Source: Desulfobulbaceae bacterium
GTDB taxonomy: Bacteria; Desulfobacterota; Desulfobulbia; Desulfobulbales; Desulfocapsaceae
Direction: 5' to 3'
Assembly (NCBI GenBank): GCA_027067035.1
Contig: JAMOMO010000254.1
Span: 1 to 10,241, forward strand
DNA: 10,241 nucleotides
The notes beneath the pieces were generated by a model. It worked only from the letters and a program-made list of their open reading frames with translations, made no database searches and had not been told where the DNA came from. Position 1 is the stretch's first letter, and every line of letters begins with the position of its first letter. Shown piece after piece: positions 1 to 6,581 of this stretch. The translations under genes were made by a program, and so were the position numbers.

Positions 1-995
1 TCTTTGATGTAGATCTTGTCGCCTTCATCGATGACAAAGCGAAGTTCAGCGCTTTCGTCATTTGGGTAACTGATCTGGGCTGTGACCTGGGTGTTGTAAT
101 AGCCCTTGGCCTTGTACAGTGCCTTTATTGCAGCAACGCTGTTGTTTATCTTGCTGTTGTTCAAGATGGTGTTGAGGCCGATGTTTGCAGCTTCTGCAAC
201 CTCTTCCTTGGAAAAGGCGTCAAGGCCTGAATATTCAATACTGCGGATGATTGGTTTCTCCACCACTTCAAAGGTGACAACCTTTCCTGCCTCACTCTCG
301 GCAACCTTGATGTAGACATTTTCAAAGTAGCCCATTTTGTAGATGGCCTTCAGGTCTTCCCGAAGGGCGGCAGGGTTGTAGAAATCACCGGGCTTGGTCT
401 TGACCTTTCTGGAGATGGCTCCGGAGTCGATCCGTACATTCCCGGCGGGTGAGATGGAGGCAATGATGTAGTCGCGTTCCGTGTAGGAGACTACGTCACG
501 AAGCACCTCCGCCAGGGTACCTGCCAGGTTTTCCAGAGAGTCGCCCTGGCGGTAATAATATTTGGGGGATGAGGGGGCGAGCAGGTCAAATACTTTGTAA
601 TCAATACTGATCTGTTCACCAAGGATGGTGAGACTTCCCACCGCCACATAGTCGAGTCCGGTTTTTGCCGCTACCTTTCTGAGTGCATCGGGTTCAGGGG
701 GCCATGTTCCGGAGTAATCAACAAGTTTTTCCGCCTCTGTCCGTGGTATCATTGAGAATGAGGTGGCGGCCAGGGCACTGGCCAGAGCGCTGTCAGCCTG
801 TTTTGCAATGAGTTCCTGATTTGAGGGAGCATTGATCTTTAACGGGAGGTAGCTTGTGTTCTGCTCAACAGCCGCCACAGCAGATCCCGGGAATATAAGA
901 TAGACAGAGAGAGTAAGAACCAGCAGAAGGCTGGAATAGAAAGGAGACTGTCTGAGTATTCTGGAAAGAGGGTTTGCTTTTCTGCAGTGATTCAT
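1..995 (-). CDS. bamA: Outer membrane protein assembly factor BamA (Omp85), N-terminal part, cut by the window edge
   Basis: The reading frame opens at ATG 995-993 and stays open to base 1 (331 complete codons), so only the periplasmic N-terminal part is visible. AGGA lies six bases upstream of the ATG. Residues 1-41 form a signal peptide with a long basic n-region, a hydrophobic core (about 22-36) and an AVA cleavage site. Residues about 178-247 form a POTRA domain, with AGNVRI, a GDFYNP turn and the hallmark MGYFENVYIKV. Residues about 248-328 form a second POTRA (SIEYSGL, KGYYNTQV, VIDEGDKIYI). BamA folds and inserts beta-barrel proteins into the outer membrane; the barrel would lie left of the window. 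Residues about 43-176 precede POTRA1 and are not a POTRA. They read like a small alpha/beta domain (KTGLDYVAVGSL), reminiscent of TolB-N/CsgG-like folds, which is inference. The 174-bp gap to the upstream SDR gene shows no clear terminator. Omp85 membership is secure; a paralogue of bamA cannot be excluded without the barrel. Confidence 0.9.
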   Translation of the reverse strand, partial: MNHCRKANPLSRILRQSPFYSSLLLVLTLSVYLIFPGSAVAAVEQNTSYLPLKINAPSNQELIAKQADSALASALAATSFSMIPRTEAEKLVDYSGTWPPEPDALRKVAAKTGLDYVAVGSLTILGEQISIDYKVFDLLAPSSPKYYYRQGDSLENLAGTLAEVLRDVVSYTERDYIIASISPAGNVRIDSGAISRKVKTKPGDFYNPAALREDLKAIYKMGYFENVYIKVAESEAGKVVTFEVVEKPIIRSIEYSGLDAFSKEEVAEAANIGLNTILNNSKINNSVAAIKALYKAKGYYNTQVTAQISYPNDESAELRFVIDEGDKIYIK

Positions 996-1169
996 ATGGT
1001 ATCCTGTTTCTCTAAAGGAAATGATTTCTCTTATGGCAGGTTCTGCCCGCATTTCATTGCTTTCTCAGGTTTTGCTGAACACGAAAATTGATAAATTACC
1101 CAATATGCCATGTTTCATCGTTTTTGCAAAGAGTCCATGACTGGAAAGGGGAAAAAAGAACGGTTGTAA

Positions 1170-2321
1170 TTAATTGTCAACAAGTTCAATGAAGGGTGAT
1201 GTGGAGTCTTCATGCACTGTGTTGAGTAATTCAAGGGGTGACTGTTCAAAGTCAACTGACATCGCCTGGGGATGCAGAATCGACTCGTTAAAGGTTGATA
1301 TAAGGTTTTCATGGGTCCAGCGTTTCAGGTAGTAGATCACCAGGGCCGGGAGTTTGGTGTAGATGGTTTCATCCGGTTTCGGGTCCACAAAACTTGAGTT
1401 CAACAGCTTTTCCGCAGAAAGGGTCTGGGTTTTGTAGAAGCTCTCCAGAAACATGAGCTCGGCAGGAAGACCACCGTGGATACCTATTCGTGAAAGCCCT
1501 TTTAAGAGTACTTCCAGTATTTTCTTACCAAAAATTGCCACGGAGTACGGGACATATATTTCCCGTGGAGTTTTCAGTTCAAGATAGGAGCGGATTGTGA
1601 GAATGAGTTCGGCCAGCTCCACCGGGTCTTTGTCGACAAAGTGGTAGGTCTCTCCGTTGAACTCGGGCCGGTTCTCAAGAACATGGTGAACAAAATAGGG
1701 AAATTTGTTGGCATTTGAGTAGGAGTGCATGACGTTCCTCTTGGTGAAGAGAACCGGCATGGATTCATCGGCAATGGAAAAAAAGAGACGGTGGAATCCC
1801 TGGATCTTATGGTCATGTTCACCGTAGACAACGGCAAGACGGATACAGGTGTAGTCAAGTCCTACGGTCTTGTGCATGTACTTCAGGGTCTCTTCCGCCA
1901 TGAGTTTTGATTTTGCGTAGTTATTCAGTTGCGGCTGAATCTCAAGGCAGTCATCCTCGGTGAGGTTCTCCCCGTTGGGAAGGGTTGCGGCGGAACTGAT
2001 ATGGATGTATGGAATTTTCAGGGCAGCCGCTGCCCTGGCCATGTTCAGGGTACCGATATAGTTGACTTCAAAGGCCAGCTGTGAGTCGGATCCGATGTTG
2101 GCAATTGCGGTATTGATGACAAAGTCCGGCTGGAGACGTTTGAGGTAGTCTTTGATGTCGGCAGCATTTCTGATGGACAGTTTTTTGCTGCTCGGTGCAC
2201 GCAACTCTATGGTGTGGGGGGTCTTGGTCTTGAAATAATGGGCCAGGGTACCTCCGATGAGACCGGAGCCGCCAATGAGGACGCCCAAGAGTTTTTTTGA
2301 GGAAGAGTTGCCTTGTGTCAC
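1170..2321 (-). CDS. Extended-SDR family NAD(P)-dependent epimerase/dehydratase or oxidoreductase
   Basis: The 383-residue protein has an N-terminal Rossmann fold with the dinucleotide motif GGSGLIGG (G17, G20, G23), a conserved NTA at 70-72, a catalytic Ser in HISSAAT (109-110), and YAKSK with Y135 and K139. These are the Ser/Tyr/Lys residues of extended short-chain dehydrogenases acting on nucleotide sugars, sterol-like substrates or related compounds. RLAVVYG (161-167) is the usual segment after the active site. Beyond about residue 245 is a C-terminal region of some 140 residues with no motif I can tie to a substrate, so the reaction is not assignable. The start codon is GTG (2321-2319). 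A TAG lies two codons upstream in frame and no in-frame ATG precedes the Rossmann motif, so GTG is the best start; no clear Shine-Dalgarno sequence supports it. A TTG at residue 12 is an alternative. The gene lies between comF and bamA on the same strand, with gaps of 268 and 174 bp. Confidence 0.85.
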   Translation of the reverse strand: MTQGNSSSKKLLGVLIGGSGLIGGTLAHYFKTKTPHTIELRAPSSKKLSIRNAADIKDYLKRLQPDFVINTAIANIGSDSQLAFEVNYIGTLNMARAAAALKIPYIHISSAATLPNGENLTEDDCLEIQPQLNNYAKSKLMAEETLKYMHKTVGLDYTCIRLAVVYGEHDHKIQGFHRLFFSIADESMPVLFTKRNVMHSYSNANKFPYFVHHVLENRPEFNGETYHFVDKDPVELAELILTIRSYLELKTPREIYVPYSVAIFGKKILEVLLKGLSRIGIHGGLPAELMFLESFYKTQTLSAEKLLNSSFVDPKPDETIYTKLPALVIYYLKRWTHENLISTFNESILHPQAMSVDFEQSPLELLNTVHEDSTSPFIELVDN

Positions 2322-2589
2322 AGTCTAATATGTTAAAATTTGTACAATAAGCGATCTTTCTTTACCTGAAAGGTCGTATTTTTCATACTAGCATGAATTA
2401 TTGAAAATAGCATCTTTTTGCTACCGGAGTGATTGAAAAAAAGTGGTATCTCTTTTTGCGGGAGGTGTATTTGAAAGGGTGGAGTGTGCTGATGGAAAGA
2501 AAGAATGGAGTGATAACACCCTGGTGTCAGCAGTGAGAAAAGCTTTTCCCGTCACGGCATACAAGGGCTTCCGGTTTCCTTTCCAGGTG
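2322..2589. other. Intergenic region between comF and the SDR gene
   Basis: I see no gene here. The half next to the SDR start (2322-2430) is AT-rich and probably carries its promoter, but no convincing -35/-10 pair stands out. Two small symmetric elements are visible: an imperfect 12-bp palindrome at 2384-2395 (catactagcatg) and a 5-bp stem with a 6-base loop at 2408-2423 (tagca/tgcta). The half next to comF shows no stem-loop followed by a T-tract, so the comF terminator is not identified. A 108-codon plus-strand frame from 2443 is judged to be a shadow because it runs into the comF coding sequence. Confidence 0.5.
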
Positions 2590-3333
2590 CTATGGGAGGA
2601 TTTTTTCAGCCCGGCAGATGGTCAATATCTCAACTCTTTTGCAGCCTTTTTTTTTCAACACCCCGGCACATTCGTTGACAGTGGATCCGGTGGTGAAGAC
2701 GTCATCAATGATGAGGATGTTTCTGCCGGATATCTCAGAAGCTTTCTTGACGATAAAGGCATTTTTTAAATTTTTCCGGCGCTCTCTGCCGCTTAGACCA
2801 GTCTGTGTGGGAGTATTCGTTTGCCGAAATAAAATATCGTAGTGTATCTTTGCCCCTGCATCGGGAAAGAGACTTTTTGCCAGCAGCAGGGCCTGATTAA
2901 AGCCCCGCTGCCGCAGTCGTTTGATATGCAGCGGGACTGGCAGAATAAGGTCTGCTGTGGATAAGTCGTCTCTGACGGGGCTGTGTCTGCTCAGATCTTG
3001 AAATGCCTTCAGACCGCACATGCTTCCGGAATATTTCAATTCGTGAATCAATCCGGCGATGATGTCCTCGTAGACCACAATCGAGCGGGCCCTGTCAAAG
3101 TTCCATGATGATTTCAGACAGTCTCCGCAAAGATGGTTTTCATGTCCACTGGAAAAGGATCTTCCACAACAGGTGCAGTAAGGAGTTTTCATGAATTTCA
3201 ATTGTGAAAAACATTTTCCGCAGAGGGGCCTGTTGCTGTCCTCTGCTGCTTTTCTGCAGGAAGCACAGAATGGTGGAAAGAAGAGGTCCAGACCGGCAGT
3301 TATAACGGTTTTGAATTTTTCTTTCATCGTCAT
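2590..3333 (-). CDS. comF: ComF family protein (phosphoribosyltransferase fold)
   Basis: This 247-residue protein is full length for the ComF family. The N-terminal part has paired cysteines C23/C26 (FCASC), C38/C41 (LCGKC), C53/C55/C56 and C69/C72 (LCGDC), the probable zinc-binding module. The C-terminal part is a type I phosphoribosyltransferase domain with the PRPP-binding loop IIDDVFTTGST (208-218). LPVPLHIKRLRQRGFNQ (131-147) and the TQTGLSGRERRKNL segment (177-190) are family hallmarks. ComF proteins take part in DNA uptake in naturally competent bacteria (Bacillus ComFC, Haemophilus ComF), but homologues are widespread in species with no known competence, so the exact role is open. The start is ATG 3333-3331; a second in-frame ATG at codon 3 is nearly equivalent. 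A clear Shine-Dalgarno is lacking: AGGATAGGG lies somewhat far upstream. No other competence gene is in the window. Confidence 0.9.
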   Translation of the reverse strand: MTMKEKFKTVITAGLDLFFPPFCASCRKAAEDSNRPLCGKCFSQLKFMKTPYCTCCGRSFSSGHENHLCGDCLKSSWNFDRARSIVVYEDIIAGLIHELKYSGSMCGLKAFQDLSRHSPVRDDLSTADLILPVPLHIKRLRQRGFNQALLLAKSLFPDAGAKIHYDILFRQTNTPTQTGLSGRERRKNLKNAFIVKKASEISGRNILIIDDVFTTGSTVNECAGVLKKKGCKRVEILTICRAEKILP

Positions 3334-3367
3334 GATGCATGATATACCCTATCCTGCGGATGGTTTC

Positions 3368-3481
3368 CAGAATAGAGTGCCTGACGCGTTGCAGGTGTTG
3401 CGGGCTGTGTAAAATATGATGGAAATTCGCCACAGCAGGACCCGGTGAAAAACGCACTTGTCTGTCCATGGCTCTATTCTG
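3368..3481. repeat. Nested inverted repeats, possible rod-like RNA or regulatory structure
   Basis: A perfect 10-bp inverted repeat (cagaatagag at 3368-3377, ctctattctg at 3472-3481) encloses co-linear shorter complements: gcgtt 3386-3390 with aacgc 3451-3455, cgg 3401-3403 with ccg 3442-3444, and gctgtg 3404-3409 with cacagc 3431-3436, closing a 21-base AT-rich loop. A transcript from either strand could fold into a long interrupted rod of 114 nt. No T-tract follows on either side. It may be chance; a non-coding RNA is only a hypothesis. Confidence 0.3.
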
Positions 3482-3593
3482 CACCAGGGAGGCGGCGGTG
3501 AGTACGGGAGATGTGCCTGCGGGTTAGTTGTGAAGACCATGGAAGCTGCCTTGCGGGTAACTGTCGGTAAGTGCGTTGTAAACAGGCTTCTTC

Positions 3594-3622
3594 TTGACTT
3601 ATCCGTGCTCTTCCTGTATAGT
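3594..3622 (+). promoter_or_regulatory. Sigma70-type promoter for the lipid head-group operon
   Basis: TTGACT (3594-3599) and TATAGT (3617-3622) are separated by exactly 17 bp, each matching the consensus at five of six bases. Transcription would start near 3629, giving a leader of about 175 nt before the ATG at 3806. This is the best promoter-like sequence in the window and points into the three-gene plus-strand operon. Confidence 0.7.
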
Positions 3623-3648
3623 GTTTAATCCTCTGCGGTATTCTTTTT

Positions 3649-3661
3649 ATCTCGTCGAGAT
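3649..3661. promoter_or_regulatory. 13-bp palindrome just downstream of the promoter, possible operator
   Basis: The sequence atctcg-t-cgagat is perfectly symmetric around one central base and starts about 20 bp downstream of the predicted transcription start. That position suits a repressor site. The one-base spacer makes it a poor RNA hairpin. No known operator family is recognised. Confidence 0.3.
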
Positions 3662-3734
3662 CCCCCATTCACTGTTTATTCCCCCTCAGCTTGTTTATTC
3701 GAGACAACTGGCAGGATAATAACGACTCCCCGTT

Positions 3735-3761
3735 CACCTGCACCTGTGGTTGTCACCTGTG
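3735..3761 (+). repeat. Three CACCTG copies in the operon leader
   Basis: CACCTG occurs at 3735-3740, 3741-3746 and 3754-3759. The last two extend to the direct repeat CACCTGTG (3741-3748 and 3754-3761, period 13). The cluster sits 45-70 bases before the first start codon. It could be a protein-binding array or a chance reiteration. Confidence 0.3.
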
Positions 3762-3805
3762 TAGTCTTTCTGCCGCTGTTTGATAACTACTGAGGAAGTG
3801 GAAAA

Positions 3806-4660
3806 ATGATAGATCTACCAGGCTGTTCAGATTGTGAAAAGAAACAGGTACGCACGGCGCTGTTGCTGGCAGCAGGTATGGGCAGCCGCCTGGCTCCCCT
3901 GACTGACGATACCCCAAAGTGCCTTGTTCCCGTCAATGAAATATCCATTCTTGAACGACTGGTTGATGCCCTCCGTTCATACAAGTTCAAGAGGCTGGTC
4001 ATTGTTATCGGCCACCAGGCCCGTTCTATACGTGATTTTCTTGGAACCCGGGCCGGGGGTATGGAAATCACCTATATTACGAGTCCCGTGTATAAAACGA
4101 CCAATAATATTTATTCTCTCTGGCTGGCAAGAAAGGAAATAAATGAACCCTTTCTGCTGATTGAAAGTGACCTTGTTTTTGATCCGAAAATGCTGAAGGG
4201 TATGCTCCAGCCTGATCGAATAGCAGTCTCAAAACTGCAGCCCTGGATGAATGGTACAACGGTAACCATCAACAGCCGTCAGATGGTTAAGGCATTTCAG
4301 AAGAATGTCCAGAAACCTGATGGTAAGCATTTCAAGACCGTTAACATATACAGCCTTTCCACCCGGACCTGGAAACAGGTTCGCAAAAGACTGGATCAGC
4401 ATATATCAAAAGATATGGTGAATGGCTATTATGAGACTGTCTTTGCGGATATGGTGACAGATGACTGTCTCTCTTTTGCGCCGGTGTTTTTTGATGCCGA
4501 TCACTGGTACGAGATTGATACCGTCGCTGATCTGCGCGCAGCAGATCAGATATGCAGCCATTATCATCAGCCGTCTGCCCTCTTCTCTGATTGCGGACCA
4601 GCTGAGCCAAAAGCCGAGAACATGCCTCTGTTTACCAGGTGGCGGCCGGCCCTTGCGTAA
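3806..4660 (+). CDS. PntC/LicC-like cytidylyltransferase (predicted phospho-amino-alcohol or aminophosphonate CTP transferase)
   Basis: The 284-residue protein is a sugar-nucleotidyltransferase-type GT-A fold enzyme. The nucleotide-binding signature LAAGMGSRL (21-29) is followed by the catalytic Lys in TPKCLVPV (K38), then TTNNIYSLWLA (98-108), the metal-site segment LIESDLVF (118-125, D122), PWMNGTTV (146-153), KTVNIYSLS (177-185), NGYYETVF (206-213) and the C-terminal WYEIDTVADL (234-243). This set matches LicC (phosphocholine cytidylyltransferase) and more closely PntC (2-aminoethylphosphonate cytidylyltransferase) as I know these families. The expected reaction is CTP plus a phosphorylated or phosphono amino-alcohol giving a CDP- or CMP-linked head group plus pyrophosphate. 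The substrate is not settled by sequence. GAGGA lies nine bases before the ATG. Residues 251-284 extend past the usual end of the domain and look unstructured. It is the first gene of the operon with the PLP enzyme and the phosphatidyltransferase. Confidence 0.85.
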   Translation: MIDLPGCSDCEKKQVRTALLLAAGMGSRLAPLTDDTPKCLVPVNEISILERLVDALRSYKFKRLVIVIGHQARSIRDFLGTRAGGMEITYITSPVYKTTNNIYSLWLARKEINEPFLLIESDLVFDPKMLKGMLQPDRIAVSKLQPWMNGTTVTINSRQMVKAFQKNVQKPDGKHFKTVNIYSLSTRTWKQVRKRLDQHISKDMVNGYYETVFADMVTDDCLSFAPVFFDADHWYEIDTVADLRAADQICSHYHQPSALFSDCGPAEPKAENMPLFTRWRPALA

Positions 4661-4757
4661 ACAAAGAACGGAATCGGTCATTGCCCTGATGATGATCTGT
4701 CCCGCTAATGATGCCGGACTGGTTCGTCGTTCTCAAATTCATTCAGTATAGTAAAAA

Positions 4758-5861
4758 ATGACCACTCAATATTCCACTGCACAAGAACGATACAATTTTG
4801 TTTCCAATCAGCATGGCGGTTACTGGCGTCATGATTTTACCGATCATAATTATCTCTATAATCTGTATTTCCCGCCGGAGGATTTCTTCACCCACCTCAG
4901 CAGCAATATTCACCAGCTGGTGTTAAATTATCCTATTGCCCAGAAAGATCTGGCAGTTCTGGTGGGTGAGTTGATTGATCAGCCGCCGGAGCGTGTGCTT
5001 GTGGGGAACGGGGCTGCGGAGCTTATCAAGATTATCGCAGGAATGGGCCGTAAACTGATCGTGCCTGTTCCGTCATTTAATGAATATGCCAATGCTGCAC
5101 CCGCGGGCAGTGTTGTTGAATTTGCCCTTGAGGCCCCCTCATTCCAGCTGGATGTCGATAAATTTGCAGCTGAAGCCATTCGCTGTCAGGCAGGCCTGGC
5201 AGTGGTGGTCTCTCCCAATAATCCCACTTCGCTGCTTGTGCCGAAGGTGGAACTTATCCGTTTACTGAAAAAATTAGCGGACCATAACTGCATGCTCATC
5301 GTTGATGAATCCTTTATTGATTTTGCAGGAAACAGCGACCGGGAGTCCCTGGAATCAGAACTTGACAGACACCCGAACCTCTGCATTTTCAAGAGCATGA
5401 GCAAGGCCTATGGGATCTGCGGCATACGAATCGGCTATATGCTCACTGCCCATGCCGACTTTGCGGCAAAGGTTCGAAAGGGTCTCCATATCTGGAATAT
5501 TAATGGTTTTGCGGAAGAATTCCTGCGTCTTGCTCCGCAGTATCGGAAAGCGTTCAGAGAGAGCTGTGAAAAGGTCAGGGCGGATCGGGATGATTTTTAT
5601 GAACAGCTGCAGACTATTCCTGGAATGCACGTCTATCCACCGGATGCCAATTATATTTTCTGCAGACTCCCTGAAGATGCTCCCTCAGGGCCGGAGATAA
5701 CCGAAGCACTGTTTCTGCGACACAATATGTACATAAAGCACTGCCAGGGCAAGACGATGCCGGAGTCTGACCGTTATCTTCGCATAGCCAGCCGCACCAG
5801 AGCTGAAAACAGAAGACTGGTGGAAGTGTTGACTGAAATCCTTGCCGGAGGAGGAGAATAA
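4758..5861 (+). CDS. Class I/II PLP-dependent aminotransferase or decarboxylase (HisC/CobD-like)
   Basis: This 367-residue fold-type I PLP enzyme has NGAAELIK (84-91, phosphate-cradle region), SPNNPT with N155 (152-157), VDESF with D183 (182-186), the Schiff-base Lys in SMSKAYG (K216), RIGY with R224 (224-227), and a carboxylate-binding Arg in YLRIASR (R342). The N-terminal HGGYWRHDF resembles the HGG motif of CobD, an L-threonine-phosphate decarboxylase; HisC-type transaminases share the fold. It could therefore make phosphoethanolamine or aminopropanol phosphate by decarboxylation, or 2-aminoethylphosphonate by transamination, as substrate for the preceding cytidylyltransferase. Sequence alone does not decide. 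Tandem in-frame stops (TAG 4749-4751, TAA 4752-4754) lie just before the ATG. No Shine-Dalgarno is visible, so translation may be weak or coupled. A weak internal promoter is possible (TTGCCC 4681-4686, 17 bp, GCTAAT 4704-4709). Its stop shares one base with the next start. Confidence 0.85.
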   Translation: MTTQYSTAQERYNFVSNQHGGYWRHDFTDHNYLYNLYFPPEDFFTHLSSNIHQLVLNYPIAQKDLAVLVGELIDQPPERVLVGNGAAELIKIIAGMGRKLIVPVPSFNEYANAAPAGSVVEFALEAPSFQLDVDKFAAEAIRCQAGLAVVVSPNNPTSLLVPKVELIRLLKKLADHNCMLIVDESFIDFAGNSDRESLESELDRHPNLCIFKSMSKAYGICGIRIGYMLTAHADFAAKVRKGLHIWNINGFAEEFLRLAPQYRKAFRESCEKVRADRDDFYEQLQTIPGMHVYPPDANYIFCRLPEDAPSGPEITEALFLRHNMYIKHCQGKTMPESDRYLRIASRTRAENRRLVEVLTEILAGGGE

Positions 5862-6514
5862 TGGTCGGTTCCAGGCAGGCGGATGTGCCGGTCTCCATAC
5901 TCTCTTTTGCAAAAGACCTGCCGAATATCTGTTCCCTGGCAGGACTGCTCTGCACGGTCTGCGCTCTTTATTATGCAATACTCGGTCTCTTTCCAGCCGC
6001 AATGATCGGTCTGATCTGGGCGGTATTCTTTGACTGGAGTGATGGTATCATTGCCCGGCGCCTGAAGGGCAGAACCGATAAACAGCGGGAGTTCGGGGGA
6101 CAGCTTGATTCCCTGATCGATATTGTCAGCTTCAGTATCTGTCCGGCAGTTATTCTGTTAAGCTACGGCCATTTCAGTCCCTGGTTTCTCCCCGGAGCCT
6201 TTGTTATTGTTGCCACAGGGGTACTCCGGCTCAGCTATTTCAATGTCTTCGGTCTGGTTGAAAAGTCGACCTACATGGGACTGGCGCTGGACAATAACGT
6301 GATCATCCTGGTCCTGGTGTTTCTGCTTGATGGGGTGTTCAGTCAGACTGTTTTTGCAGTTTTTCTCTATATCCTGCTCATGCTGCTGACCGCTTTCAAT
6401 GTGGCTTCGATCAGGACCCCCAAGTTTGCCGGTCGCTGGTATTATGTTCTCATGGTCTACACCGTGGCCATTACCGCCATATACGGCTGGAAAATCGTGT
6501 ATATCCAGGGCTGA
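5861..6514 (+). CDS. CDP-alcohol phosphatidyltransferase, integral membrane
   Basis: The 217-residue protein is mostly hydrophobic, with about six to seven predicted membrane helices (roughly 24-44, 45-57, 87-101, 108-127, 144-157, 161-181, 193-210). It carries the family signature: D58xxD61G62xxA65R66, then G79xxxD83xxxD87, giving four metal-binding Asp residues at the membrane surface. The segment FGGQLDSLIDIVSF closely resembles PssA (phosphatidylserine synthase). The enzyme displaces CMP from a CDP-linked donor. Beside a cytidylyltransferase, the donor may be a CDP- or CMP-linked head group and the acceptor diacylglycerol or a related alcohol; a PssA-like reaction with CDP-diacylglycerol is the alternative. 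The stretch between A65-R66 and G79 is longer than usual (12 rather than about 8 residues). The start overlaps the previous stop (TAATG) with GGAGGAG just upstream, so expression is translationally coupled. Confidence 0.9.
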   Translation: MVGSRQADVPVSILSFAKDLPNICSLAGLLCTVCALYYAILGLFPAAMIGLIWAVFFDWSDGIIARRLKGRTDKQREFGGQLDSLIDIVSFSICPAVILLSYGHFSPWFLPGAFVIVATGVLRLSYFNVFGLVEKSTYMGLALDNNVIILVLVFLLDGVFSQTVFAVFLYILLMLLTAFNVASIRTPKFAGRWYYVLMVYTVAITAIYGWKIVYIQG

Positions 6515-6550
6515 TTGTTCCTTCTGCTGATGCATCTGGGAAGGAGAAAG

Positions 6551-6581
6551 CCAGCCTGACCCGAAAGCTGAGTCAGGCTGG
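6551..6581 (-). terminator. Stem-loop terminator for the proVWX operon in a convergent gap
   Basis: A perfect 10-bp stem (ccagcctgac 6551-6560, gtcaggctgg 6572-6581) encloses an 11-base loop. In the leftward direction it lies 25 bp past the proX stop and is followed by a T/C-rich run (CTTTCTCCTT), which suits an intrinsic terminator. In the rightward direction the next bases are not T-rich, so it is a poor terminator for the phosphatidyltransferase operon, though it may act as a barrier or 3'-end stabiliser for it. Confidence 0.7.

Larger units (their letters stand above)
3334..3805. other. 472-bp non-coding divergent region between comF and the lipid head-group operon
   Basis: This stretch separates comF (leftward) from the nucleotidyltransferase (rightward). 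I find no supportable protein gene. Short ATG frames of about 19 codons exist on the plus strand, and a minus frame from 3484 runs out of frame into comF. The region holds a 10-bp perfect inverted repeat enclosing further nested complements (3368-3481), a 9-bp inverted repeat (3451-3459 with 3569-3577), a sigma70-type promoter (3594-3622), a 13-bp palindrome (3649-3661) and three CACCTG copies (3735-3761). The leftward promoter for comF is not evident. Confidence 0.7.

Noticed and set aside
1018..1047. Short hairpin ggcag/ctgcc (1035-1047) and imperfect gaaatgatttc symmetry upstream of bamA
   Set aside because: Five-base-pair stem with a 3-base loop and no T-tract in either direction; not a convincing terminator or operator.
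1140..1180. TTGACA-like sequence over the SDR stop codon as a bamA promoter
   Set aside because: The 17-bp spacing leads to a T-run (TTTTTT) with no acceptable -10 box.
2443..2769. Plus-strand 108-codon frame
   Set aside because: Most of it is antisense to comF, which has strong family motifs; the rest has no ribosome site or recognisable domain.
3140..3484. Minus-strand frame from GTG 3484 with a helical-looking first 50 residues upstream of comF
   Set aside because: It has no ribosome site, overlaps about 190 bases of comF out of frame, and its C-terminal half is clearly a comF shadow. I recognise no family.
3522..3581. 19-codon Cys-containing peptide frame (ATG in gggagatgtg) just before the promoter at 3594
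   Set aside because: The GGGAG touches the ATG with no spacing, the frame is very short, and four Cys codons in 19 can arise by chance.
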